Source: Ferruginibacter sp.
GTDB taxonomy: Bacteria; Bacteroidota; Bacteroidia; Chitinophagales; Chitinophagaceae
Reading direction: 5' to 3'
NCBI GenBank assembly: GCA_025352435.1
Contig: JANXTN010000253.1
Span: 1 to 13,066 of the forward strand
Length of the DNA: 13,066 nt
This document shows, one piece after another, positions 6,757-13,066 of this stretch (its first letter is position 1; every line of letters begins with the position of its first letter). A program made the translations under genes and the position numbers. The notes beneath the pieces were generated by a model. It ran no database searches. It saw only the letters and a list, made by a program, of their open reading frames with translations, and was not told the origin of the DNA.

Positions 6757-8172
6757 ATGGCTTGTGGAAGTTGCGGAACAGGATCACCGGGTGGTTGCCA
6801 GAGTAAAGGCAGTTGCAGCAGCGGTGCATGTAATAGAATGAATGTACACGATTGGTTGGCAAACTTACCCTTTGCAGATCCTGAAAGTAGCTGCAGAATT
6901 GTAGAAGTTAGTTTCAACAATGGCAGCAGAAAAGATTTCTTTAAAAATACAACCCTTCACTATTTTGAAAAAGGCGAAATGATTACACTCGAGGGTGTGA
7001 ACGGCTTTGATGTAGGCATGGTAAATCTTACGGGAGAGTTGGTTCGTCTTCAGCTTAAGAAAAATAATATAGACGAGAAGAGTCCAGATATTAAGAAGAT
7101 TTTGCGCAGAGCTACAGAAAGTGATCTTGCAAAAATGGAAGAAAGTAAGGCAAGAGAAGCGCAGGTACTTATCCGCAGCCGTGCTATGGCCCGACAGTTA
7201 AATTTAGATCTGAAAATGGCAGAGGTAGAAGTGCAGGCAGATGGCAGAAAAGCTACCTTCTTTTACATTGCAGATGATCGGGTAGATTTTAGAGAACTGA
7301 TAAAATTATACGCCGGAGAGTTCAAGGTAAAAGTAGAAATGCGCCAAATTGGTGCAAGGCAAGAAGCCGGAAAAGTAGGCGGCATTGGCAGTTGCGGTCG
7401 CGAGCTTTGTTGCGCTACTTGGTTAACAGATTTTAAAAGTGTTAATACAAATGCAGCCCGTTACCAAAATTTAAGCATTAACCAAACAAAATTAAGTGGC
7501 CAGTGCGGTCGTTTAAAATGTTTCTTAAATTATGAATTGGATACTTATATGGATGCTCTGCAGTTTTTCCCAACAGATGCAGATACTTTAGAAACTGCAA
7601 AGGGCCGTGCATTTTTGGTGAAGAAAGATATCTTTAAAAACCTGATGTGGTATGCACTGCCCGGTACATCTGCACATATTCCATTAGCACTTGATACGGT
7701 CAAAAAGATAAAAGCACAAAACAAAGATGGCATTAAACCTGAGGAGCTGGAAGCTGCAGAAATAGTAACTGCCAAGCCTAAAGAAGTAGAACCGGAGTAT
7801 GCAGATATTGTTGGGCAGATCAGTTTGAAAAGTCTGGAGAAAACTACCCGCAAGCGCAGAGATAAAGAGCGTAGCCAGCAGCAAAACGAACAACGACCTC
7901 CTCAACAAAACCAGCCGCAGCGTAACCGCCAGCCGCAGGGTAACAACGAAGGACAAAGACCTCAACAAAGGACTAACAATCCTAGAGGTCCACAACAAAA
8001 CAGAGAAGCTCGTCCACCGCAACAGCAACAAGATAACAGGCCACCACAACAAAACAGAGAAGGCAGGCCGCCGCAAAACAGAAATCAAAATACAAATCGA
8101 CCGCCAAGGCCTCAAGGTAACAGACCTCTGCAACCTAACAGAGGCCCACAAGGACCGAAGAAAGAAGGTTAA
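6757..8172 (+). CDS. ricT: PSP1-domain protein, RicT (YaaT) homologue
   Basis: The product is a 471-aa cytoplasmic protein. In B. subtilis, RicT works with RicA and RicF in a complex carrying iron-sulfur clusters that assists RNase Y in mRNA processing. Whether the same role holds in Bacteroidota is unknown. The N-terminus is rich in Cys, Gly and Ser (MACGSCGTGSPGGCQSKGSC, with further Cys25). The conserved RicT cysteines are present in GSCGRELCC (Cys213, 218, 219) and QCGRLKC (Cys250, 255). From about residue 370 to the end the chain is almost only Pro, Gln, Arg, Asn and Gly, a disordered basic tail of about 100 residues not found in B. subtilis RicT. The preceding gene is holB, a conserved neighbour. 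In many Bacteroidota, as I recall, gldH follows; here it does not. Confidence 0.9.
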   Translation: MACGSCGTGSPGGCQSKGSCSSGACNRMNVHDWLANLPFADPESSCRIVEVSFNNGSRKDFFKNTTLHYFEKGEMITLEGVNGFDVGMVNLTGELVRLQLKKNNIDEKSPDIKKILRRATESDLAKMEESKAREAQVLIRSRAMARQLNLDLKMAEVEVQADGRKATFFYIADDRVDFRELIKLYAGEFKVKVEMRQIGARQEAGKVGGIGSCGRELCCATWLTDFKSVNTNAARYQNLSINQTKLSGQCGRLKCFLNYELDTYMDALQFFPTDADTLETAKGRAFLVKKDIFKNLMWYALPGTSAHIPLALDTVKKIKAQNKDGIKPEELEAAEIVTAKPKEVEPEYADIVGQISLKSLEKTTRKRRDKERSQQQNEQRPPQQNQPQRNRQPQGNNEGQRPQQRTNNPRGPQQNREARPPQQQQDNRPPQQNREGRPPQNRNQNTNRPPRPQGNRPLQPNRGPQGPKKEG

Positions 8173-8192
8173 AAAGAATATCATTAATTTAA

Positions 8193-8221
8193 AAGTCTCA
8201 TTTTTATATGTGACTTCTTTT
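8193..8221 (+). terminator. Possible weak terminator after ricT
   Basis: AAGTCTCAT (8193-8201) pairs with ATGTGACTT (8208-8216) with one T-T mismatch and a 6-nt loop, followed by CTTTT. It is positioned 20 nt after the ricT stop. The stem is short and the T run is interrupted. Confidence 0.4.
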
Positions 8222-8253
8222 GCCCCATCTTTAACTACCTGACAGTAACTTTA
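8219..8253 (+). promoter_or_regulatory. Weak candidate promoter for the two-gene module
   Basis: TTTG at 8219-8222 and TAACTTTA at 8246-8253 resemble the two Bacteroidota promoter boxes, but the 23-nt spacing is longer than usual. An alternative -7 box is TAATTTTA at 8268-8275, without a clear upstream box. Confidence 0.25.
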
Positions 8254-8288
8254 TTCATAGAATAATGTAATTTTAAACAAAAATAACC

Positions 8289-8513
8289 ATGGCACGAATT
8301 GCAGGCATTGCCACTAAAAAAAATCAGAAAGGGGAAATTACACATGTGACCATTGATGTTAAAAAGCATAGAGACACTATCACTCCTATGCTTGAGCAAC
8401 TTGGTGTTATTAAAGAATCTTCTTTCGAAGAAGAATGGGAACGTGGAGGAATGACTAAAGAAGAATTAAAAAACTCTTTGCTTAAAACTGTAGATGAATT
8501 ATGGCGGAAATAA
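8289..8513 (+). CDS. Small acidic-tailed protein, antitoxin-like
   Basis: The product is 74 aa and is not one I can name. The N-terminal half (residues 15-27, KGEITHVTIDVKK) looks like a beta strand pair of the kind seen in small DNA-binding or antitoxin proteins. The C-terminal half (about 44-72) is a charged helix pair with SSFEEEWERGGMTKEELKN. The next gene starts inside its last codons: its ATG at 8501 overlaps this gene by 13 nt. Small size, overlap, and the order small charged protein then toxin-like protein fit a type II toxin-antitoxin operon in which this is the antitoxin. That role is inference only. The ATG at 8289 is preceded by an A-rich leader with no clear ribosome-binding site. 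Confidence 0.65.
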   Translation: MARIAGIATKKNQKGEITHVTIDVKKHRDTITPMLEQLGVIKESSFEEEWERGGMTKEELKNSLLKTVDELWRK

Positions 8514-8819
8514 TTATACAGCCATTAGAACATTACAAACTGATCAAGCTATTAAAAGCTATTCATCACTCAAAATATTTTGGAACTAAAGCCGGTGCAA
8601 AAGCTTACGTTAATTTACTAATCAACTTCATAAACAATATCCCCAAAGAACGCTGTAGAAAAAAAAATTAAAACGCATGGAGAATGGTATTGCGTATATA
8701 AGCCAAATAAAAAAACTTCCTACTTTATAACTTTTGATAAAAAAGATAATAGGTATATCGTCAAAAATATCTTTAACAACTATAGTTCAGATTATCCAAT
8801 TTATATTTCAGGGAAATAA
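8501..8819 (+). pseudogene. Toxin-like protein (RelE/ParE-like), frameshifted at an A9 run
   Basis: From ATG 8501 the frame reads MAEIIIQPLEHYKLIKLLKA and stops at 8669-8671 after 56 codons. Nine consecutive A (8659-8667) lie just before that stop. Removing one A gives a continuous frame of about 105 codons to the TAA at 8817-8819. The second part reads THGEWYCVYKPNKKTSYFI, then a FDKKDNRYIVKNIFNN segment, and is clearly protein-like: alternating strands with conserved-looking aromatic and basic residues, as in small RelE/ParE-fold toxins. It overlaps the preceding gene by 13 nt. Causes could be a real inactivating mutation, a reversible slippage switch, transcriptional slippage that makes some functional protein, or a sequencing or assembly indel. 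The RelE/ParE resemblance is by eye. Confidence 0.65.
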
Positions 8820-8851
8820 CAAATAATACTTCTCAAAATCTTCAGTAATAC

Positions 8852-9760
8852 ATGTCCATCAGCATAACAAATCTTTCTAAAAATTACGGTAAACAAAAAG
8901 CTGTAAACAACATTTCTTTTAGTGTACAAAAAGGAGAGATTGTGGGTTTCCTTGGGCCAAATGGTGCAGGTAAATCTACCACCATGAAAATGATAACAGG
9001 CTATTTAGATGCAGATGCAGGGAGCATACAGGTTTGTGGTATTGATGTTGGCAAAAACAACATAGAAACCAAAAAGAAAATCGGTTATCTGCCTGAAGCA
9101 AATCCGCTTTATTTTGAAATGTACGTAAGAGAATATTTGCTATTTACCGCAGGTGTACACCAACTAAAAAACAGCAAGGAAAGAACAGAAGAAATAATAA
9201 AAACAGTAGGGCTCACATTAGAAGCAAACAAAAAAATAGGGCAACTAAGTAAAGGTTACAAGCAGCGTGTAGGCTTAGCGGCAGCGCTTATTCATGAGCC
9301 CGAAGTATTGATTTTAGATGAGCCCACTTCAGGGCTTGATCCTAACCAGATAATAGAAATAAGAAATGTAATTAAAGCATTGGCTACAAACAAAACGGTA
9401 CTGTTTTCATCTCATATTTTGCAGGAAGTCGAAGCCATTTGCGACCGAGTGATCATCATCAACAAAGGAAATATTGTAGCCGATGATAGCCTTCAAAACT
9501 TACAACTTGCAAAGGCAGGTCAACAGTTCGTAACGGTTACTTTTCAGGAAGAAATTAATATCAATGATTTGCAGTCGTTGGAATCAGCGCTCAATGTTTC
9601 AGCTTCCGGCAATACCTTTCGTATTCAAACAAACAATGCAGAAAATCTGCGCAAGCAAATATTAAAACTCAGTATTGATAAAAATCTAAACATCGTTTCC
9701 CTGCAAAATCAAAGCAATAGTTTAGAAGACATTTTTAGAGATTTAACCACTACTGTGTGA
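8852..9760 (+). CDS. gldA: ABC transporter ATP-binding protein, GldA type
   Basis: The product is a 302-aa cytoplasmic ATPase. All nucleotide-binding motifs are visible: Walker A GPNGAGKST (35-43), a YLPEANPLY segment at the Q-loop with Glu in place of Gln, signature LSKGYKQR (132-139), Walker B VLILDEPTSGLDP with Asp156 and Glu157, and the H-loop His188 in FSSHIL. Length and C-terminal extension (about residues 215-302) fit GldA, which in Flavobacterium partners with GldF and GldG and is needed for gliding. The partner genes are not in this window, and gldA is often apart from them. Other possibilities are a generic NatA/CcmA-like exporter ATPase. The start lies 32 nt after the frameshifted gene, with no terminator between, so the two may be co-transcribed. 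Confidence 0.82.
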   Translation: MSISITNLSKNYGKQKAVNNISFSVQKGEIVGFLGPNGAGKSTTMKMITGYLDADAGSIQVCGIDVGKNNIETKKKIGYLPEANPLYFEMYVREYLLFTAGVHQLKNSKERTEEIIKTVGLTLEANKKIGQLSKGYKQRVGLAAALIHEPEVLILDEPTSGLDPNQIIEIRNVIKALATNKTVLFSSHILQEVEAICDRVIIINKGNIVADDSLQNLQLAKAGQQFVTVTFQEEININDLQSLESALNVSASGNTFRIQTNNAENLRKQILKLSIDKNLNIVSLQNQSNSLEDIFRDLTTTV

Positions 9761-9767
9761 TGCATCA

Positions 9768-9799
9768 TTTATCATTCAAATTTTATTTATAAATTTGAA
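9768..9799 (+). promoter_or_regulatory. Candidate eno promoter overlapping a 9-bp palindrome
   Basis: TTTA (9768-9771), 18 nt, then a perfect TAAATTTG -7 box at 9790-9797. The box lies within the inverted repeat TTCAAATTT (9775-9783) / AAATTTGAA (9791-9799) with a 7-nt spacer. That palindrome could be an operator or only the AT-rich hairpin at the end of gldA; there is no T run after it. The predicted leader of eno is about 55 nt. Confidence 0.4.
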
Positions 9800-9857
9800 A
9801 TATTAAAAGGCTTTAATAAATCTTCAGGCCTACACCTTCAAAAAATATTCAACAACA

Positions 9858-11147
9858 ATGAGCTACATCGCATCCATTTATGCCAGGCAAATATTAGACA
9901 GTCGTGGTAACCCTACAGTAGAGGTAGATATTCTTACAGAAAACGAAAGACTGGGTCGTGCTGCAGTACCAAGTGGTGCAAGTACAGGTATACATGAGGC
10001 AATGGAATTGAGAGACAATAAAAAGAATTATTACGGCGGTAAATCAGTTTTAAAAGCGGTGAATAATGTAAATACAATTTTGGCTGAAAACCTTACCGGT
10101 TGGGATGTTGCAGACCAAACAGGTATAGATGCTATGATGAATGAATTAGATGGAACTGCAAACAAAAGTAAGCTTGGTGCTAATGCCATGCTTGCAGTAA
10201 GCCTAGCAGTTGCAAAAGCTGCAGCATTAGAAGCTAACCTTCCTTTATACAGATACATTGGTGGCACAAATGCAAAGATTTTGCCTATACCGATGATGAA
10301 CATTTTGAACGGTGGGGCACATGCTGATAATAAAATAGACTTTCAGGAATTTATGGTAATGCCTGTAGGTGCAAAAACTTTTAGTGAAGGTTTACAATGG
10401 GGTGTAGAAATTTTTCATGCGCTTAAAACAGTGCTTAAGAAGAAAGGATACAGCACAAACGTAGGCGATGAAGGTGGTTTTGCACCAAACATACAGAGCA
10501 ACGAAGAAGCAATTGAAACGGTGTTGGAAGCAATACAGACCGCAGGTTATAAAACCGGCAGCCAGATTGGGATTGCTATGGATGCCGCAAATAGTGAATT
10601 GTGGAATGCAAAAGAGAAGAAGTACATATTCCACAAGAGTGATGGAAAAAAGATGACTAGCGAGCAGCTTGTAAAATATTGGGAAAGCTGGGTAAAGCAG
10701 TATCCAATTATTTCAATTGAAGATGGCATGGCAGAAGATGACTGGAAGGGCTGGAAAATGATGACAGAATCATTAGGTAAGAAATGCCAGATTGTAGGTG
10801 ATGATCTTTTTGTAACCAATGTAGATCGTTTAGAAAGAGGTATAAAAGAAGAAATTGCAAATGCACTATTGGTAAAAGTAAACCAGATAGGAACACTTAC
10901 AGAAACCATCAATGCGGTAAGCATGGCGCAGCATGCGGGTTACAATACCATTATGAGCCATCGCAGTGGCGAAACAGAAGACAGTACCATTGCTGATCTT
11001 GCTGTAGCTTTAAACTGCGGACAAATTAAGACAGGTTCTGCAAGTCGCAGCGATCGTATGGCTAAGTACAATCAGTTATTGAGAATAGAGGAAATTTTAG
11101 CAGATAGCGGTCAGTATCCCGCAGGAAAAATAAAATTTGGCAAATAA
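9858..11147 (+). CDS. eno: Enolase (phosphopyruvate hydratase)
   Basis: The product is 429 aa, a normal length, and converts 2-phosphoglycerate to phosphoenolpyruvate in glycolysis. Key sites are all in place: Glu205 in GDEGGFAPN, metal ligands Asp242 (AMDAANSE), Glu288 ([11 protein letters not shown]) and Asp315 (GDDLFVTN), the catalytic base Lys340 in [10 protein letters not shown], and Ser367-His368-Arg369 in [10 protein letters not shown]. The N-terminus [20 protein letters not shown] is standard, so ATG 9858 is secure. Codon choice looks well optimised, as expected for a highly expressed gene. The FtsB-type gene begins 16 nt after the stop, an arrangement also seen in Proteobacteria, which suggests co-transcription. 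Confidence 0.98.
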   Translation: MSYIASIYARQILDSRGNPTVEVDILTENERLGRAAVPSGASTGIHEAMELRDNKKNYYGGKSVLKAVNNVNTILAENLTGWDVADQTGIDAMMNELDGTANKSKLGANAMLAVSLAVAKAAALEANLPLYRYIGGTNAKILPIPMMNILNGGAHADNKIDFQEFMVMPVGAKTFSEGLQWGVEIFHALKTVLKKKGYSTNVGDEGGFAPNIQSNEEAIETVLEAIQTAGYKTGSQIGIAMDAANSELWNAKEKKYIFHKSDGKKMTSEQLVKYWESWVKQYPIISIEDGMAEDDWKGWKMMTESLGKKCQIVGDDLFVTNVDRLERGIKEEIANALLVKVNQIGTLTETINAVSMAQHAGYNTIMSHRSGETEDSTIADLAVALNCGQIKTGSASRSDRMAKYNQLLRIEEILADSGQYPAGKIKFGK

Positions 11148-11163
11148 TCATTAATTTAACATC

Positions 11164-11463
11164 ATGAAATTCATTAACCCAGTGCTAAATGTTTTAAAAA
11201 ACAAATACTTTATTGCTGGAGTAGGGTTTTTGGTGTGGATGTGTTTCTTTGATCCGAAGGACTGGGGGCTTATTTCAGCAAGAAATAAAAAACTCAAGGA
11301 ACTTAAAGAAAGTGAACAGCATTTGACATTAATGATAAAAGACACAAGAAAAGAGCTTTCACTTTTAAAAACAGATGCCGCATCAATTGAAAAATATGCC
11401 CGCGAAAAATTTTACATGAAAAAAGACAATGAAGATTTATTTATAGTAAAAACGCCACAATAA
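11164..11463 (+). CDS. Septum formation initiator family protein (FtsB/DivIC type)
   Basis: The product is a 99-aa bitopic membrane protein. A short cytoplasmic start is followed by a transmembrane segment at about residues 15-30 (YFIAGVGFLVWMCFF), then a periplasmic coiled coil at about 38-70 (rich in Lys, Glu and Leu) and a conserved end with EKYAREKFYMKKDNEDLF. FtsB and DivIC bridge FtsL and FtsQ/DivIB in the division machinery at midcell. The position directly after eno supports the call. Length and layout fit the family well; which of the two names applies cannot be decided from sequence alone. Confidence 0.88.
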   Translation: MKFINPVLNVLKNKYFIAGVGFLVWMCFFDPKDWGLISARNKKLKELKESEQHLTLMIKDTRKELSLLKTDAASIEKYAREKFYMKKDNEDLFIVKTPQ

Positions 11464-11466
11464 TCT

Positions 11467-11497
11467 TTTATATCACACAATATGTTTATTATGTTTG
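11467..11497 (+). promoter_or_regulatory. Candidate promoter for the small unknown gene
   Basis: TTTA (11467-11470), 19 nt, then TATGTTTG (11490-11497), a perfect match to the TAnnTTTG -7 box. The predicted start of transcription is about 40 nt before the ATG at 11543. Confidence 0.45.
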
Positions 11498-11542
11498 CGT
11501 TCTTAAGATGTACTGAACTTTTTAACTAACATAAATGATTTT

Positions 11543-11785
11543 ATGGTGAATATAACGCAGGACGATCTTCTTAATTATTTATATGGAGAAGGCGCTGCAG
11601 AAAAACTTGAACACATACGACAATTGTTAGAGACAGACGCTGATTTGCAAGAAAGATTTCAGGTATTAAAAGCTGCAAAAAATCGTTTGGATCAAATAAA
11701 ATTAATATCCCCGAACAGCAGATCGGTGGATAATATACTTAATTATGCAGAACGAGGAATTGTAGAATTGCATTCTAACGATTAA
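11543..11785 (+). CDS. Small conserved-looking hypothetical protein
   Basis: The product is 80 aa, without signal peptide, membrane segment or cysteines. It is predicted by eye to be almost fully helical. The first part, TQDDLLNYLYGEGAAEKLEH followed by an ETDADLQERFQVLK helix, resembles the N-terminal helices of anti-sigma-factor-like proteins of Bacteroidota, but no sigma factor gene is adjacent and no membrane anchor follows. I cannot assign a function. It has its own candidate promoter and is followed by a terminator-like hairpin, so it may be a single-gene unit. The alternative ATG at 11535 is out of frame and stops after four codons. Confidence 0.75.
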   Translation: MVNITQDDLLNYLYGEGAAEKLEHIRQLLETDADLQERFQVLKAAKNRLDQIKLISPNSRSVDNILNYAERGIVELHSND

Positions 11786-11810
11786 TTGTATTTGTTATAT
11801 AATTTTACGG

Positions 11811-11837
11811 CCCGTACTTTAAACTGCGGGTTTTTTT
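11811..11837 (+). terminator. Terminator-like hairpin abutting the nth start codon
   Basis: CCCG (11811-11814) pairs with CGGG (11827-11830), extended inside by a T-G and an A-T pair, and followed by seven T (11831-11837). The ATG of nth begins at the next base. It probably ends transcription of the small gene before it. Its place leaves no room for a ribosome-binding site for nth. Confidence 0.6.
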
Positions 11838-12500
11838 ATGAGAATAGGTGAACGGTACAAATTTCTTATCGCATACTTTTTAGAACATTCGCCTGAGGCA
11901 GAAACAGAACTTATTTATGATGATCCTTTTCAGTTGTTGGTAGCAGTTATTTTATCTGCCCAATGCACAGATAAGAGAGTAAATATGACCACGCCTTTTA
12001 TTTTTGAAAAATATCCCGATGCTTTATCCATGAGCAAGGCAACAGTTGATGAACTTTTTGCGTTAATAAAAAGTATATCGTATCCGAACAATAAAGCAAA
12101 GCATCTTGCAGGCATGAGTAAATTACTAATGGAAAAATACAAAGGTATAGTTCCTATGACTGTAGATGAGTTAGTGGAATTGCCTGGTGTAGGGAGAAAG
12201 ACGGCCAATGTGGTGACTTCGGTAATTGATGAGCAACCGAATATGGCAGTAGATACGCATGTTTTTAGAGTAAGTGCACGAATTGGTTTGACGGTTGATG
12301 CTAGAACACCGGTGGCTACGGAAAAACAATTAATTCGGCACCTACCAAAAGAATACGTATACCGGGCGCATCATTGGTTAATACTGCACGGTCGTTATGT
12401 GTGTGTGGCAAGAAAACCAAAATGCAACAGCTGTAACCTTAGGCCCGTCTGCAAATATTATAGCAAGCATGCATTTGAAATACTTAAAAGTCAGGGATAA
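11838..12500 (+). CDS. nth: Endonuclease III (DNA glycosylase/AP lyase)
   Basis: The product is 220 aa and removes oxidised pyrimidines from DNA and cuts at the abasic site in base-excision repair. The helix-hairpin-helix ELPGVGRKTANVV contains catalytic Lys121, and Asp139 lies in AVDTHVFRVSAR; the E. coli counterparts are Lys120 and Asp138. The C-terminal [4Fe-4S] ligands have the spacing C-x6-C-x2-C-x5-C (Cys189, 196, 199, 205). The start fits the family length, and no later Met would keep the conserved first helices. The ATG directly follows a hairpin with seven T, so translation either begins on a near-leaderless transcript or depends on read-through. Confidence 0.96.
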   Translation: MRIGERYKFLIAYFLEHSPEAETELIYDDPFQLLVAVILSAQCTDKRVNMTTPFIFEKYPDALSMSKATVDELFALIKSISYPNNKAKHLAGMSKLLMEKYKGIVPMTVDELVELPGVGRKTANVVTSVIDEQPNMAVDTHVFRVSARIGLTVDARTPVATEKQLIRHLPKEYVYRAHHWLILHGRYVCVARKPKCNSCNLRPVCKYYSKHAFEILKSQG

Positions 12501-12560
12501 TTCATTATTTTGTAAAACACAACTAAAACGAAACATTCCCTTTCTGCAATAAACATAGTA

Positions 12561-13066
12561 ATGAAAAATATATTTTGTACTATAGGTTTAATAGCTGTTC
12601 TCTTGCTGAGTGCAACAACTACCAAGGCCCAGTACTATTTTTATGACGGAGATTATTACGATAATCCAATTTTATACGAGGCGGGCCTTTCAGTAAATGC
12701 AATGAATAGCCTGACAGATATTGGCGGAAAAAAAGGGCTGGGAACCAAAGGACTAAAAGATTTAAATATTGGAGATACGCACCTAAGCGGTGGTGTATTT
12801 TTTAGTGTATCTTATAAAAATGCAGTAGCATTACGGCTTGAAGGTACGTATGGACAAATATCGGCTAACGATAAAGTTTTAATTGGGATTACAGATATTG
12901 CAAAAGAGCGTTTCAATCGAAACTTAAACTTTAGAAGCTACATTATTGATGTTACGGCTATGCTGGAACTTCATCCAATGTATATTTTTATTGACTGGCC
13001 GGCAAAAGACCACCCACCACCCCGAACTTCACCTTACATAGTTGGTGGCATAGGTTATTTTTCTTT
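12561..13066 (+). CDS. Outer-membrane beta-barrel protein, N-terminal part (cut by window end)
   Basis: About 168 residues are visible before the window ends. The signal peptide MKNIFCTIGLIAVLLLSATT ends with TKAQ, and cleavage after TKA or KAQ gives a mature protein beginning with aromatic residues. The rest shows alternating hydrophobic strands ending in Gly and aromatic residues (EAGLSVNAMNSLTDIGGKKG, GGVFFSVSYKN, SPYIVGGIGYFS), as in small outer-membrane barrels of Bacteroidota of the DUF6089-like kind. That family call is from memory and unchecked. No function can be assigned. It is separated from nth by 60 nt without a visible terminator. Confidence 0.7.
   Translation, partial: MKNIFCTIGLIAVLLLSATTTKAQYYFYDGDYYDNPILYEAGLSVNAMNSLTDIGGKKGLGTKGLKDLNIGDTHLSGGVFFSVSYKNAVALRLEGTYGQISANDKVLIGITDIAKERFNRNLNFRSYIIDVTAMLELHPMYIFIDWPAKDHPPPRTSPYIVGGIGYFS

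Noticed and set aside
7684..8184. A 166-codon open frame on the minus strand opposite the end of ricT
   Set aside because: It is the antisense of the repetitive Pro/Gln/Arg tail and gives a Leu/Arg/Ser-biased low-complexity product; ricT on the plus strand is well supported.
8501..8671. The 56-codon frame as a complete small protein
   Set aside because: The downstream sequence in the shifted frame is clearly coding and joins it if one A is removed, so the short frame is more likely a truncated product.
8671..8851. A tRNA or structured RNA in the stretch before gldA
   Set aside because: No cloverleaf or conserved tRNA boxes were found; the stretch is explained by the second half of the frameshifted gene.
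9775..9799. Rho-independent terminator after gldA
   Set aside because: The stem is only A/T-rich with two G-C-type positions and is not followed by a T run.
10547..10924. A 125-codon minus-strand frame inside eno
   Set aside because: Enolase motifs on the plus strand cover the whole region; the antisense product has no recognisable features.

Overview
The window reads as a stretch of a low-GC Bacteroidota chromosome, most likely family Chitinophagaceae. Evidence for this is the GldA-type ABC ATPase, lipoproteins with an SCKKD-type signal end, start regions without clear Shine-Dalgarno sequences, and several matches to the Bacteroidota -7 promoter box TAnnTTTG. The family assignment is inference from recalled gene types; no search was run. 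Almost all genes lie on the plus strand.

Layout. Positions 1-661 hold ribose-5-phosphate isomerase B (rpiB) in a rearranged form. A minus-strand 5' fragment (181 to 1) faces a plus-strand copy that lacks its start (263-661). They share a perfect 106-bp inverted repeat (1-106 and 263-368), and flipping 107-262 in silico restores a complete 157-codon gene. Next come an exported M28 metallopeptidase (738-2321) with a terminator, a ComF-type phosphoribosyltransferase (2386-3084), a beta-helix lipoprotein (3107-4504), an exported glutathione peroxidase (4540-5109), and DNA polymerase III delta' (5229-6461). A repeat-rich spacer (6462-6756) with a terminator and a candidate promoter leads into the PSP1/RicT protein (6757-8172). 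holB followed by ricT is a neighbour pair also known from Bacillus subtilis.

Positions 8289-8819 hold a small two-gene module resembling a type II toxin-antitoxin pair. A 74-aa protein overlaps by 13 nt a second gene of about 105 codons, which is split by a frameshift at a run of nine A. Then follow gldA (8852-9760), enolase (9858-11147), an FtsB/DivIC-type division protein (11164-11463), a small unknown protein (11543-11785), endonuclease III (11838-12500) behind a terminator-like hairpin, and the start of an outer-membrane beta-barrel protein (12561 to the window end).

Most of the window is housekeeping: sugar phosphate metabolism and glycolysis, replication, base-excision repair, division, envelope proteins and oxidative stress. 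The parts most worth checking are the rpiB fold-back, which may be an assembly artefact, and the frameshifted toxin-like gene.
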